Shown here: positions 9,676 to 18,217 of the stretch, piece by piece | How the letters are laid out: every line of letters starts with the position of its first letter | How positions within the stretch are numbered: position 1 is the first letter of the stretch | Origin: Catenovulum maritimum | GTDB lineage: Bacteria > Pseudomonadota > Gammaproteobacteria > Enterobacterales > Alteromonadaceae | Assembly: GCF_001050375.1 (NCBI RefSeq) | Contig: NZ_KQ130495.1 | Coordinates: 1 to 64,000, forward strand | Direction of reading: 5' to 3' | DNA length: 64,000 bases | Position numbers and translations under genes: made by a program | The notes under the pieces: model-generated | What the model was told of the DNA's origin: nothing | The model's database searches: none | What the model saw: the letters and a program-made list of their open reading frames with translations, nothing else

Positions 9676-10011
9676 ATGAAGAAATCCATTGATTGTTAAC
9701 GTGATGTCAGTATAGCAAAAACAATAAGATAACAGATTTTACTATAAGGTAAAAAGCATTCAACTCAAAAATAGTGGTTATCTTTTTTCATAATTTATCG
9801 GGCAAGGATTTATTTAGCTGATTTATTCTTTAACTGTTGAAATTAAAGCCTTTGTTACATTACTAGGGAAACCAAAGTTATCTGAGAAATCCGTAGATAA
9901 TTAGCTAATTTCTTATCCAGAATTTAGGTTAACTAGGCAGGTAAAAAATTCGCTGTGCCAGTTTAGTCAATACTAAACATCAGCTTGAGATGAAGATTGG
10001 TTGGTAGGATC
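9676..10011. other. Intergenic region between mrpA promoter side and serA terminator
   Basis: No coding frame is convincing. It holds a 25-bp sequence (9899-9923) that recurs at 14973-14997 and a perfect small hairpin GTTTAGT-CAAT-ACTAAAC (9961-9978). The mrp promoter must lie in the left part of this stretch, but I cannot define it. Confidence 0.4.
9899..9923. repeat. Dispersed 25-bp repeat, copy 1
   Basis: A 25-base sequence beginning AATTAGCTAATTTC is identical to 14973-14997. It includes the perfect 12-bp palindrome AATTAGCTAATT. Both copies are intergenic. Confidence 0.7.
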
Positions 10012-10038
10012 AAAAAAGCTCGCCGAAGCGAGCTTTTT
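10012..10038 (-). terminator. Rho-independent terminator after serA
   Basis: An 11-bp perfect stem (10013-10023 with 10028-10038, core GCTCGC/GCGAGC) with a TTCG loop on the minus strand is followed by a T-run there. It lies 20 bases past the serA stop. A-tracts and T-tracts on both sides could let it work in both directions. Confidence 0.9.
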
Positions 10039-10057
10039 AATTAAGCCAAACTGAAGC

Positions 10058-11293
10058 CTAAAGCAATACGCGAGCGCGGATTGTACCTTCAATTTGTTTC
10101 AATTCATCTAATGCTGCTTGGCTGTCGTCTGAATCAACTTCCAGTACAACATAACCGATTTTATCAGTTGTTTGTAAGAACTGAGCTGAGATATTAATAC
10201 CTTTTTCAGCAAAAGCTAAGTTGATCTTAGTTAAGATACCAGGACGGTTTGTGTGTACGTGTAATAAACGACTGCGACCTTCATGAGAAGGTAAAGAAAC
10301 TTCAGGGAAGTTAACCGCAGATAATGTAGAACCATTATCACTGTACTTAGCAAATTTACCAGCTACTTCGATACCGATATTTTGTTGTGCTTCTAATGTA
10401 GAGCCACCAATATGCGGTGTTAAGATAACATTGTTTATGCCACGTAATGGAGAAACAAATTCTTCATCATTAGACTTAGGCTCAACAGGGAATACGTCGA
10501 TCGCAGCACCACCTAGTTTAGGTGAGTCACCTTTAAGTGCTTCTGCTAATGCATCAATATCTACAACTGTACCGCGAGAAGCGTTGATGAAGATAGCGCC
10601 ATCTTTCATTGCCGCGAACTGCTCGGCACCAAACATATTTTGTGTGCTGTCAGTTTCTGGTACATGTAATGAAACAGCATCAGCTTGTGCTAAAAATTCA
10701 TTTAAATCGTGAACTTGGTTTGCATTACCTAGTGGCAATTTATCTTCGATATCGTAAAAAGTAACGTTCATACCGATAGTTTCAGCCAAAATACCTAACT
10801 GAGTACCTATGTGACCGTAACCAATAATACCAAGTGTTTTACCACGAGCTTCGATTGAGCCAGTCGCTGATTTATCCCAGCCACCTAAATGAGCTTTTGC
10901 ATTTTTCTCAGGAATTCGACGGAATAATAATAAGATTTCACCTATTACTAATTCTGCAACACTTCGTGTGTTTGAGAAAGGTGCATTGAATACTGGGATA
11001 CCTAATTCTTGTGCAGCTTCAAGATCAACTTGGTTAGTACCAATACAGAAACAACCAATACCGATTAGTTTTTCAGCTTCAGCTAGTACTTTACTGGTTA
11101 ATTGAGTTCTTGAACGAATACCAACAAAGTGAGCATCTTTAATTTTTTCGATTAGCTCTGGTTCTGCTAATGAAGTTTTTAAGTACTCAATGTTTGTATA
11201 TCCAGCATTATTTAATGTTTGAATCGCACTTTGATGTACGCCTTCAAGCAATAAAAATTTAATTTTGTCTTTCGCTAATGAAAATTTACTCAT
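10058..11293 (-). CDS. serA: D-3-phosphoglycerate dehydrogenase
   Basis: This enzyme oxidises 3-phosphoglycerate to 3-phosphohydroxypyruvate with NAD, the first step of serine synthesis in the cytoplasm. The 411-residue length matches the E. coli type. The Rossmann motif GIIGYGHIGTQLG lies near residue 160. The catalytic Arg is in NASRGTVVD, and the catalytic His is in LTPHIGGST. A C-terminal ACT domain (about 335-411, LLHVHTNRPGILTKI) is the usual serine-sensing feedback site. rpiA lies just upstream on the same strand, as in many gammaproteobacteria. Confidence 0.97.
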   Translation of the reverse strand: MSKFSLAKDKIKFLLLEGVHQSAIQTLNNAGYTNIEYLKTSLAEPELIEKIKDAHFVGIRSRTQLTSKVLAEAEKLIGIGCFCIGTNQVDLEAAQELGIPVFNAPFSNTRSVAELVIGEILLLFRRIPEKNAKAHLGGWDKSATGSIEARGKTLGIIGYGHIGTQLGILAETIGMNVTFYDIEDKLPLGNANQVHDLNEFLAQADAVSLHVPETDSTQNMFGAEQFAAMKDGAIFINASRGTVVDIDALAEALKGDSPKLGGAAIDVFPVEPKSNDEEFVSPLRGINNVILTPHIGGSTLEAQQNIGIEVAGKFAKYSDNGSTLSAVNFPEVSLPSHEGRSRLLHVHTNRPGILTKINLAFAEKGINISAQFLQTTDKIGYVVLEVDSDDSQAALDELKQIEGTIRARVLL

Positions 11294-11404
11294 TTGTATT
11301 TGGCCGTTTGCGTATCTGTTTGGAAGTATAGACGTCTAAAACTTTCGCTATTATATCGTTAAAAAAAGAAACTGCACTCTTTTTATGCACAGCTTTAACC
11401 GTTT

Positions 11405-12061
11405 TTAGCTAATTGTTTTAACGCCGTCTTTGCCTGCAACTAAAACAATATCTGCACCACGTTTGGCGAACAGTCCATTGGTCACAACACCAGTGATCTG
11501 ATTCAAGGTGTTTTCTAGGCTGACAGGGTCAGTGATTTGCATGTTATGTACGTCTAAGATCACATTACCATTGTCCGTTACCACACCTTGGCGATAAACC
11601 GGATCTCCACCTAATTTCACAATTTCACGAGCAACGTAACTGCGCGCCATTGGAATTACCTCTACAGGCAGTGGGAACTTACCCATTACATCAACAGGCT
11701 TGCTATCATCGGTAATGCAGATAAAGCGTTTCGCAACCGCAGCGACTATTTTTTCACGCGTTAATGCCGCGCCGCCGCCTTTAATCATATGTTTTTGTGG
11801 ATTAACTTCATCTGCGCCATCTACGTATATGTCGTAGCTGCTGACTTGATTTAGATCGAATACTTCAATGCCTAATGCTTTTAATCTTTCAGTTGAAGCT
11901 TCTGAGCTCGAAACCGCGCCTCTAATTTTGTCTGCTAAAGGTGCTAGTGCATCGATAAAGTAGTTTGTTGTGCTACCAGTACCGACACCTATGATGCTAT
12001 CTTCTTCTACATATTGTATCGCTGCTTCTGCAGCAGCTCTTTTTTTATCTTTTTGATTCAT
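11405..12061 (-). CDS. rpiA: Ribose-5-phosphate isomerase A
   Basis: It interconverts ribose 5-phosphate and ribulose 5-phosphate in the non-oxidative pentose phosphate pathway. The 218 residues include the phosphate-binding [11 protein letters not shown], the catalytic-acid motif DGADEVN and [14 protein letters not shown], all conserved in RpiA. It is about 110 bases upstream of serA on the same strand. The gap is long enough for serA to have its own promoter. Confidence 0.97.
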   Translation of the reverse strand: MNQKDKKRAAAEAAIQYVEEDSIIGVGTGSTTNYFIDALAPLADKIRGAVSSSEASTERLKALGIEVFDLNQVSSYDIYVDGADEVNPQKHMIKGGGAALTREKIVAAVAKRFICITDDSKPVDVMGKFPLPVEVIPMARSYVAREIVKLGGDPVYRQGVVTDNGNVILDVHNMQITDPVSLENTLNQITGVVTNGLFAKRGADIVLVAGKDGVKTIS

Positions 12062-12215
12062 TTTTATGATATATCCACATAATCAAGAGGCGGTATTATA
12101 GCTGACAACTAAGCTATATTTAAATTTGATTTAAAAATAATTATTGATTCTTTTGAGTAATTGATTTGTAGTAACTAACCTCAGTAATAAGAACTCGTTT
12201 TTTATAAGGGATTAT

Positions 12216-12818
12216 ATGTTTAATAAAAAAGAAGGAAGCTTGTTAAAGACGCTTATATCTAAAGAAATCGATCAACTAAGAGGGTCGTTAGAGTCTATAA
12301 CCGAGCAGGCAGAAAGAGAAACAGCAGAAAACGAATTGATTTCTCTTGTGACTATCTACAACAAACTAAAACGCGATATTTTGAACCAACAAGACAATAA
12401 ATTAGCTCATGCTATGCCTAGAGTTTTACTGGTTGATGATGTTGAATCAATGCGAGAAGTCGCTAAAAAAATGTTAAGTGAGCTGGGTTTTCGCAAAGTT
12501 GATGAAGCGAGAAATGCTGAAATCGCCTTAAAAATGTTAGACAAAGCTTACATAGAAGGCCAGCCATATAAATTAGTGATTACTGATTGGGAAATGCCGG
12601 GTAAAAGTGGTTTAGATCTGCTTAAAGACATACGTATTAATGAAAATATTTCTGAAGCAGACGTTTTTCTTTTAACCTCTCATGGCGCGCAAAAAAATAT
12701 CGTTCAGGCAATTAATGCTGGTGTGACGGGCTATTTAGTCAAACCAATTAACTTTATAACCCTGCAAAAGAAATTTGGGAAATATTTAGCCCATATCGAA
12801 AAGCCAGCTATGGCTTAA
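12216..12818 (+). CDS. Receiver-domain response regulator with N-terminal helical extension
   Basis: A 200-residue cytoplasmic protein. Residues 1-66 are predicted helical, and residues 68-190 form a CheY-like receiver domain with all key residues: Asp74/Asp75, phospho-acceptor Asp124 (ITDWEMPG), Thr154/Ser155 and Lys176 (VKPI). There is no DNA-binding or enzymatic output domain, so it probably acts by protein contacts, as CheY-type regulators do. No kinase gene is adjacent. Its stop overlaps the convergent fau stop by 3 bases. The cognate kinase and target are unknown. Confidence 0.85.
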   Translation: MFNKKEGSLLKTLISKEIDQLRGSLESITEQAERETAENELISLVTIYNKLKRDILNQQDNKLAHAMPRVLLVDDVESMREVAKKMLSELGFRKVDEARNAEIALKMLDKAYIEGQPYKLVITDWEMPGKSGLDLLKDIRINENISEADVFLLTSHGAQKNIVQAINAGVTGYLVKPINFITLQKKFGKYLAHIEKPAMA

Positions 12819-13384
12819 ATGTTATAGCTGGGAGATATTATTTTATCCAGTGGCACATCCCAAGATTCGATAGGAAGTTTATCTACTTTCTGGCAGTCGT
12901 GTGCTAAGCCTATTAGTTTGGTTTTAGGGTTTTTGTGCTCGAAAGTTCGGTCATAAAAACCGCCTCCCATACCGAGCCTGTTGGCCTCACTATCAAATGC
13001 AACTAAAGGCAAAAATACATATTCAAGCTGTTTGATAGGGCAAATGGTTGTGCAGTTTAATTCTGGTTCTAAAATACCATATTTGTTTTTTATCATTGGG
13101 GTTTCTGGCTGGTACAGATAAAAAGATAAATACCCAGTACAGAAGTGATGTAAAACGGGTAAGTAAACTTTTACATCTAATTGCCATAAAGCCTGAATAA
13201 GCAGATGAGTATCTAATTCTCCGTCATTCGATAAGTAAATCGCGACATGATCTTTGTCGGTAAAATCAAAACGATTTAACACTTGTTCTGCAATCTGTTG
13301 GCTTGCTATTTGTTGCTCGGTTGGTGTTAGGTTTTGCCTGAGCTTTCTTATTTTTTGTCTGATTTGTTTTCTAGATTCTGTCAT
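12815..13384 (-). CDS. fau: 5-formyltetrahydrofolate cyclo-ligase
   Basis: This protein converts 5-formyl-THF to 5,10-methenyl-THF with ATP in folate metabolism. The 189 residues show the N-terminal KQIRQKIRKLRQNL segment and the nucleotide/folate-site motif GMGGGFYDR, both typical of the YgfA/Fau family. In many gammaproteobacteria zapA and 6S RNA sit next to this gene. Neither is seen here, because a palindromic repeat and xylR follow instead. Confidence 0.93.
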   Translation of the reverse strand: MTESRKQIRQKIRKLRQNLTPTEQQIASQQIAEQVLNRFDFTDKDHVAIYLSNDGELDTHLLIQALWQLDVKVYLPVLHHFCTGYLSFYLYQPETPMIKNKYGILEPELNCTTICPIKQLEYVFLPLVAFDSEANRLGMGGGFYDRTFEHKNPKTKLIGLAHDCQKVDKLPIESWDVPLDKIISPSYNI

Positions 13385-13430
13385 CGTGAGTGTAGCTCTA
13401 TAGAGATTGCTTTCTTCTTTGATTTATATA

Positions 13431-13591
13431 ATACCAATCCATCCTAATTATTGCTCAATTTTACGGGTTAAAAAGCACGTAAACTGCGTTATGAATTTTG
13501 CTATTAGTTTACTAGTAGCGGCAATTCATGCCTTGTTAGCGCACTTTTTTTCTACGTAAACTATAGATCAAAAATTTAGGTGAACTGGTAT
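13431..13591. mobile_element. MITE-like palindromic element (~160 bp) between fau and xylR
   Basis: The ends form imperfect terminal inverted repeats (ATACCAATCCATCC... and its partner ending ...GAACTGGTAT). The interior continues as a long imperfect hairpin, for example GCGTTATGAATT against AATTCATGCCTTGTTAGCGC and ACGTAAACT on both arms. There is no coding capacity. This is the form of a miniature inverted-repeat element. It fills most of the 354-base gap between two divergent genes. Confidence 0.6.
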
Positions 13592-13738
13592 AATTTATAT
13601 TTGGGTTATAAAATTAATTATTTAAATTTAATTAATTTTTACATAAGTTTACTTATGAATGAGTTAACGGTGATTATAATTGCTGAAATGTAAACTTTGT
13701 GAAAAAAGTTCAATAAATAAAATGAAGGCTCTAGTTTA

Positions 13739-14911
13739 ATGCCAGTCAGTAAAAAAATAACACTTTTGTTTAACGCGAATAAGGCGTACGACAGAAAAAT
13801 AATATCTGGTGTTGCTAGGTATTTACAGCAAGGCGTAAATTGGGAGTTATTCTTAGAAGACGACTACCTAACTCATCTAGAAAAAATTAAATATTGGCAG
13901 GGTGATGGCGTAATCGCTGATTTTGATGACCCCAGTATCGTGGATTTTGTGTTAGAGCAAAATATGAAAGTTGTCGGAGTGGGTGGATCATTTCAAGATG
14001 CGAGTAAATACCCTGCAAACGTGCATTATGTTGCGACTAACAATCACACAATTTCAAAGTTAGCTGTTGAGCACTTTCTGTCTTTAGGTTACCAAGGTAT
14101 GGCCTTTTATGGCGTACCGGATAGAGCCAACAATCAATGGTCTATTGAACGAGAAAATAGTTTTTGCCAATTGGTTGAGGAATTAACCGCGGGTCAAGTT
14201 AAGCCCAATATTTACCGTGGTCACCTAAGTAGTTATCGAAATTGGCATAAAGCCATGAAACGATTGCAGGATTGGATCATTAGTCTACCTAAGCCGATAG
14301 CGATTATGGCTGCAACCGATAATAGAGCTAGGCAGCTGATTGATGCTTGTCGTAATTTAGATATAAAAGTGCCAGAGCAGGTTGCTATTCTAGGGGTTGA
14401 TGACGATGACATAGTTAACGTTTTAACCGGTAATAAACTCAGTAGTATTCGTCAAGGTACAGAGTATATGGGTTATTTAGCCGCATCAATTCTCGATAAG
14501 TTGTTAAATGATGAAGAAGTCGAGCCTCTAATTAATCTGGTTGAGCCAATTGGGGTCGTGCAAAATGCATCGACTGATCACCTCTCAGTTGATGATCACG
14601 TGGTAAAAAAAGCAATTAGTTATATTAAAGAACACGCTTGCGATGGTATACAAGCCACGCATGTTTTACGGCATTTGCAGTTATCTAGAGCGAATGTTGA
14701 AAATCGCTTTCGTGAACATTTAAACAGCTCTATCCATCAAGAAATCGTTAAAGTTCAGCTCGCGAATGTAAAGCAGATGCTGTTAAATACCGGCTTAACT
14801 TTGAGTGATATCTCGGAGAAAACCGGCTACAACACAGTACAATACATGATTATGGTATTTAAGAAGCAAACCGGACTGACACCAAGTCAATATAGAGAAA
14901 GGTTTATGTAA
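13739..14911 (+). CDS. xylR: Xylose operon transcriptional activator XylR
   Basis: A 390-residue regulator with an N-terminal periplasmic-binding-protein-like sugar domain (about 1-270) and a C-terminal AraC-type double helix-turn-helix (about 285-388). The start ITLLFNANKAYDRKIISGV and the segments DGVIADFDD and VGVGGS match E. coli XylR closely. In that protein D-xylose binding allows activation of xylose genes. No xylose catabolic or transport gene is in this window, so its targets lie elsewhere. Confidence 0.9.
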   Translation: MPVSKKITLLFNANKAYDRKIISGVARYLQQGVNWELFLEDDYLTHLEKIKYWQGDGVIADFDDPSIVDFVLEQNMKVVGVGGSFQDASKYPANVHYVATNNHTISKLAVEHFLSLGYQGMAFYGVPDRANNQWSIERENSFCQLVEELTAGQVKPNIYRGHLSSYRNWHKAMKRLQDWIISLPKPIAIMAATDNRARQLIDACRNLDIKVPEQVAILGVDDDDIVNVLTGNKLSSIRQGTEYMGYLAASILDKLLNDEEVEPLINLVEPIGVVQNASTDHLSVDDHVVKKAISYIKEHACDGIQATHVLRHLQLSRANVENRFREHLNSSIHQEIVKVQLANVKQMLLNTGLTLSDISEKTGYNTVQYMIMVFKKQTGLTPSQYRERFM

Positions 14912-15382
14912 TTAACCTTAACTCGGGAGAAAAATTTACTTTGTTGAGTGCTTTTTCCTGATAGCTGCATTGAATTAGCTAATTTCTTATCCAGAATCCA
15001 GAGTGGGGTGAATATAAATATAGGATAGGAAGTTAGCTAAAAGCCTCTTGATCTAACCTCAAGCATTAACGCAAACCCGAAAGTAAGTATAAACGCCACA
15101 CAAACCTCAAACACAAAAGAAAATACGAGCGTTATGTCCACATTTATAGTCCGCCAATCAGGTGCATGGCTATCGATTTATATCTGTCTATTCGCCAATG
15201 TGAATACTTTTACTATGAATTAAATATGTAACTTAATTGTAAATTTAATGCTTATTTTTATTTGTATTGTTTTCTATTTATCGCTTAAAAATATCAGGTT
15301 TTGTTTAACCTTCTGATTTTAATTGTTTTATTTTTGTTTTTGTGTTTTTTTTAAATAAATGATTTAGATTCAATTTAATCAT
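14912..15382. other. Intergenic region upstream of the Pho boxes
   Basis: I see no gene in this stretch. It contains the second copy of the 25-bp dispersed repeat as part of an inverted repeat (14973-15038). The right half is extremely AT-rich and leads into the PhoB sites of the next gene. Confidence 0.5.
14973..15038. repeat. Inverted repeat containing dispersed 25-bp repeat, copy 2
   Basis: Bases 14973-14997 are identical to 9899-9923. In addition AGCTAATTTCTTATCC (14977-14992) is matched in inverted form by GGATAGGAAGTTAGCT (15023-15038) with two changes. The element thus looks like a short palindromic repeat, of which only one arm is clear at the other site. Confidence 0.6.
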
Positions 15383-15422
15383 TTGTCACCTAACTGTCAT
15401 GTTTTTGGCATGTTTCTGTCAT
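15383..15422 (+). promoter_or_regulatory. Two tandem Pho boxes (PhoB sites) upstream of the lipoprotein gene
   Basis: Four 7-base half-sites follow each other at exactly 11-bp intervals: TTGTCAC (15383), CTGTCAT (15394), TTGGCAT (15405) and CTGTCAT (15416). The 4-base spacers are AT-rich. This is the PhoB box format (CTGTCAT repeats, 11-bp period). A -10 candidate TAATCT (15433-15438) lies exactly 10 bp downstream, where PhoB promoters have it. The last half-site replaces the -35 element. Confidence 0.85.
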
Positions 15423-15432
15423 TTTCTCTGCG

Positions 15433-15438
15433 TAATCT
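15433..15438 (+). promoter_or_regulatory. -10 element of the PhoB-type promoter
   Basis: TAATCT is separated from the last PhoB half-site by 10 bp and lies 58 bp before the start codon of the lipoprotein gene. Confidence 0.6.
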
Positions 15439-15496
15439 TCGACGCAAATAATTAAAGCTATTACTCAATTTAGAATAAATAAATATCGGAGATATT

Positions 15497-18142
15497 ATGA
15501 ATCTTAAGAACATTTTTGCGATGAGTGCTGTGGCAGCATCATTAGCTTTAGCAGGTTGTGGTGGTGATATAAACATTGACGCTAGTGCGGATGATAACAG
15601 CGTAACAAATATTACAAATGAAGGTGATAACACAGGTGGTGGCTCAACAGTTACTTTCCCAGCTGAATCACCAATTACATTAGGTAAAGCATCTAAAGAT
15701 ACTGTTTTATCTTCAGGTTTAGATAAAGATGTATATGTTTTATCTGGCACTATCACTGACGACATGGTTTTACATGCAGACGTTTACTGGGCAATTGAAG
15801 GCTCTGTTTTTGTTGGTAAAGATATCGCAACTGACGGTTATACAGCAGCTGATTCAGCTGAATTAGGTATCGAAGCTGGCACAGTTATTTTTGGTAAATC
15901 AGGTAGCGACGTTATTGTTGTTAGCCGTGGTTCAAAAATAAATGCAGTTGGTACAGCAGCTAAACCAATCGTATTTACAGCATTAAATGACGTAAACGAA
16001 ACCGTAACTAAAAATGACTCAGGTTTATGGGGTGGTTTAGTTATTAATGGTCAAGCGCCAAATAGTAAAGGTGAAAACGTTGCTGGTGAAGCTAACACAG
16101 GTACATATGGTGGTAGCATTGCTGACGATAACAGCGGTATCTTAAAATATGTTCAAGTTAGATTTGCTGGTTTTAAAATTGATGGTGCTAACGAGTTAAA
16201 CGGTATTGCTTTCCAATCAGTTGGTTCTGGTACAACAGTTGATTATGTACAAGTTCACAACAACTCTGATGATGGTGTTGAGTTCTTTGGTGGTACAGTT
16301 AATGTTAAACATTTAGTTTTAACAGGCAACCAAGATGATAGCTTAGATTGGACTCAAGGTTGGTCTGGTAAGGTACAACATGTACTCATTAAGCAAAACG
16401 AAATTGGCGGTGACCATGCATTAGAAGGCGACGGTGCTGCTGGTGGTATTCCAAATTCAGATCCAAAAATTGCTAACTTAACTTTCTTAGGTAGCAGTGC
16501 GCCAGACTCAAACGGCATGGATATCCGTAAAGGTTCACAAGGTGAATTTTATAACTTCCTATTTGTTGGCGGTAACGACAAAGCTTGTTTAGATATCGAT
16601 GATGATAATGCAAAAGGATTCGCTGCGGATGATTCTTTAGATATCGAAAACTCAATTGTGAATTGTACGACACCTTATGCTGACGCTGATGGTGTTACAA
16701 CTGTTGCAGATTGGTTCACAACGGCTGGCGAAATGAACTCATTAGCTGACGCTAAACTTGTTAACTACATGCCTGTTTCTAATTCTCCTGCGTTAGGCAT
16801 GGGTAAAAATGTTGCAAATGAAGTTGATGGTTTCTTTGACTCGGTTGATTACATTGGTGCGTTTGACGGTCAAAATGACTGGACTCAAGGTTGGACATAC
16901 GGTTTACACGATACAGTGACTAGCTGTCCGACAGGTACAACAGAAGTTGCTGAAGTTTCAGCTGGTCAATTAACATGTGCTTTAAGCGGCGTAATTACTG
17001 AAGATGTAACTTTATCTCAAGGCGCGGTTTATCAATTAACTGGTGCAGTTTTCATCGGTAAAGATGTTGCTTCAACTGGTTATACTTCTGCTGACTCAGC
17101 AACTTTAACAATTGACGCTGGTGTGACTGTATTTGGTCAATCAGGTGCTGATTACTTAGTTGTTAGCCGTGGCTCTAAAATTGAAGCAACAGGTTCAGCT
17201 GCTGCTCCAGTCGTATTTACTTCTTCTTCTGATGTTTTAGGTACTGTTACCGAAGACGATTCAGGTTTATGGGGTGGTTTAGTCTTAAATGGTCAAGCAC
17301 CAAACAGCGAAGGTGTAAACGTTGCTGGTGAAGCTAATACTGGTACTTACGGCGGTAATATCGCAGACGATAACAGCGGTACACTTCAATATGTACAAGT
17401 TAAATATGCCGGCTTTAAAGTTGACGGTTCAAATGAATTAAATGGTGTTGCTTTCCAATCAGTTGGTTCTGGTACTAAGGTTGAGTACTTACAAGTTCAC
17501 AATAACTCAGATGACGGTGTTGAGTTCTTCGGTGGTACAGTCAATGCGAAATACTTAGTATTAACTGGCAACCAAGATGATAGTTTAGATTGGACACAAG
17601 GTTGGAACGGTAACGTTCAGTATGTCCTAATCAAACAAAATGATTTAGGTGGTGACCACGCTCTTGAAGGTGATGGTGCTGCGGGTGGTACGCCAAATTC
17701 AAAACCAACTATCGCAAACTTAACATTTATGGGTAGCAATGCACCTAAATCAAACGGTGTTGATATTCGTAAAGGTTCAGAAGGTGCATTCTATAACTTC
17801 TTATTTGTAGAGCCAGCAACAGATGGTAGCTGTTTAGATATTGACGATGATATTGCAAAAGCAAATGCTGTTTCTGGTGAATTATCTATCGAAACTTCAG
17901 TTATCTCATGTGCTAAAGATTATGCAAATACTGAAGCTCAAGCTTGGTTTGAAAAAGCTGGTGCAGGTAATGAGTCTGTTGCAGCTGTCACTTTAGATGC
18001 AAACTATGTTGCTTCATCTACTGGTACTGTAACTGCGACTGACGTCAATGCTAAGAATACATTCTTTGATGCAACTGATTATGTTGGTGCTGTTAAAGAT
18101 GTGAATGACACTTGGTGGAAAACTTGGACTCACGGCTTATAA
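15497..18142 (+). CDS. Large surface lipoprotein with tandem-duplicated domain
   Basis: An 881-residue protein with a lipoprotein signal (LALAGC, Cys21, then Gly), so probably anchored in the outer membrane. Two similar halves (about 65-460 and 490-880) repeat the same segments, for example DSGLWGGLV-NGQAPNS, NTGTYGG-IADDNSG, VHNNSDDGVEFFGGTVN and DSLDWTQGW. The repeated short strands suggest a parallel beta-helix. I know such proteins only as uncharacterised lipoproteins found next to TonB-dependent receptors. Tandem Pho boxes upstream and the receptor gene downstream suggest a role in acquiring a phosphorus compound at the surface. That role is inference. Confidence 0.8.
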   Translation: MNLKNIFAMSAVAASLALAGCGGDINIDASADDNSVTNITNEGDNTGGGSTVTFPAESPITLGKASKDTVLSSGLDKDVYVLSGTITDDMVLHADVYWAIEGSVFVGKDIATDGYTAADSAELGIEAGTVIFGKSGSDVIVVSRGSKINAVGTAAKPIVFTALNDVNETVTKNDSGLWGGLVINGQAPNSKGENVAGEANTGTYGGSIADDNSGILKYVQVRFAGFKIDGANELNGIAFQSVGSGTTVDYVQVHNNSDDGVEFFGGTVNVKHLVLTGNQDDSLDWTQGWSGKVQHVLIKQNEIGGDHALEGDGAAGGIPNSDPKIANLTFLGSSAPDSNGMDIRKGSQGEFYNFLFVGGNDKACLDIDDDNAKGFAADDSLDIENSIVNCTTPYADADGVTTVADWFTTAGEMNSLADAKLVNYMPVSNSPALGMGKNVANEVDGFFDSVDYIGAFDGQNDWTQGWTYGLHDTVTSCPTGTTEVAEVSAGQLTCALSGVITEDVTLSQGAVYQLTGAVFIGKDVASTGYTSADSATLTIDAGVTVFGQSGADYLVVSRGSKIEATGSAAAPVVFTSSSDVLGTVTEDDSGLWGGLVLNGQAPNSEGVNVAGEANTGTYGGNIADDNSGTLQYVQVKYAGFKVDGSNELNGVAFQSVGSGTKVEYLQVHNNSDDGVEFFGGTVNAKYLVLTGNQDDSLDWTQGWNGNVQYVLIKQNDLGGDHALEGDGAAGGTPNSKPTIANLTFMGSNAPKSNGVDIRKGSEGAFYNFLFVEPATDGSCLDIDDDIAKANAVSGELSIETSVISCAKDYANTEAQAWFEKAGAGNESVAAVTLDANYVASSTGTVTATDVNAKNTFFDATDYVGAVKDVNDTWWKTWTHGL

Positions 18143-18160
18143 GTAATATTAGCCGCTAAT

Positions 18161-18188
18161 TAAGGCGCTATTTAGCGCCTTATTTTTT
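18161..18188 (+). terminator. Terminator between lipoprotein and TonB-receptor genes
   Basis: TAAGGCGCTA-TT-TAGCGCCTTA is a perfect 10-bp stem followed by TTTTTT. It lies between two genes that seem to belong together. It may therefore act as a partial terminator that sets receptor expression below that of the lipoprotein. Confidence 0.85.
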
Positions 18189-18217
18189 GTATCAAGAATA
18201 GTTTCCGAGGTAAGAAT

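Noticed and set aside
13385-13738. 6S RNA next to fau
   Set aside because: The sequence is a MITE-like palindrome. No recognisable 6S bubble structure or conserved core is present.
15397-15765. 122-codon minus-strand frame
   Set aside because: It overlaps the PhoB sites and the start of the lipoprotein gene, has no family features, and is a shadow.
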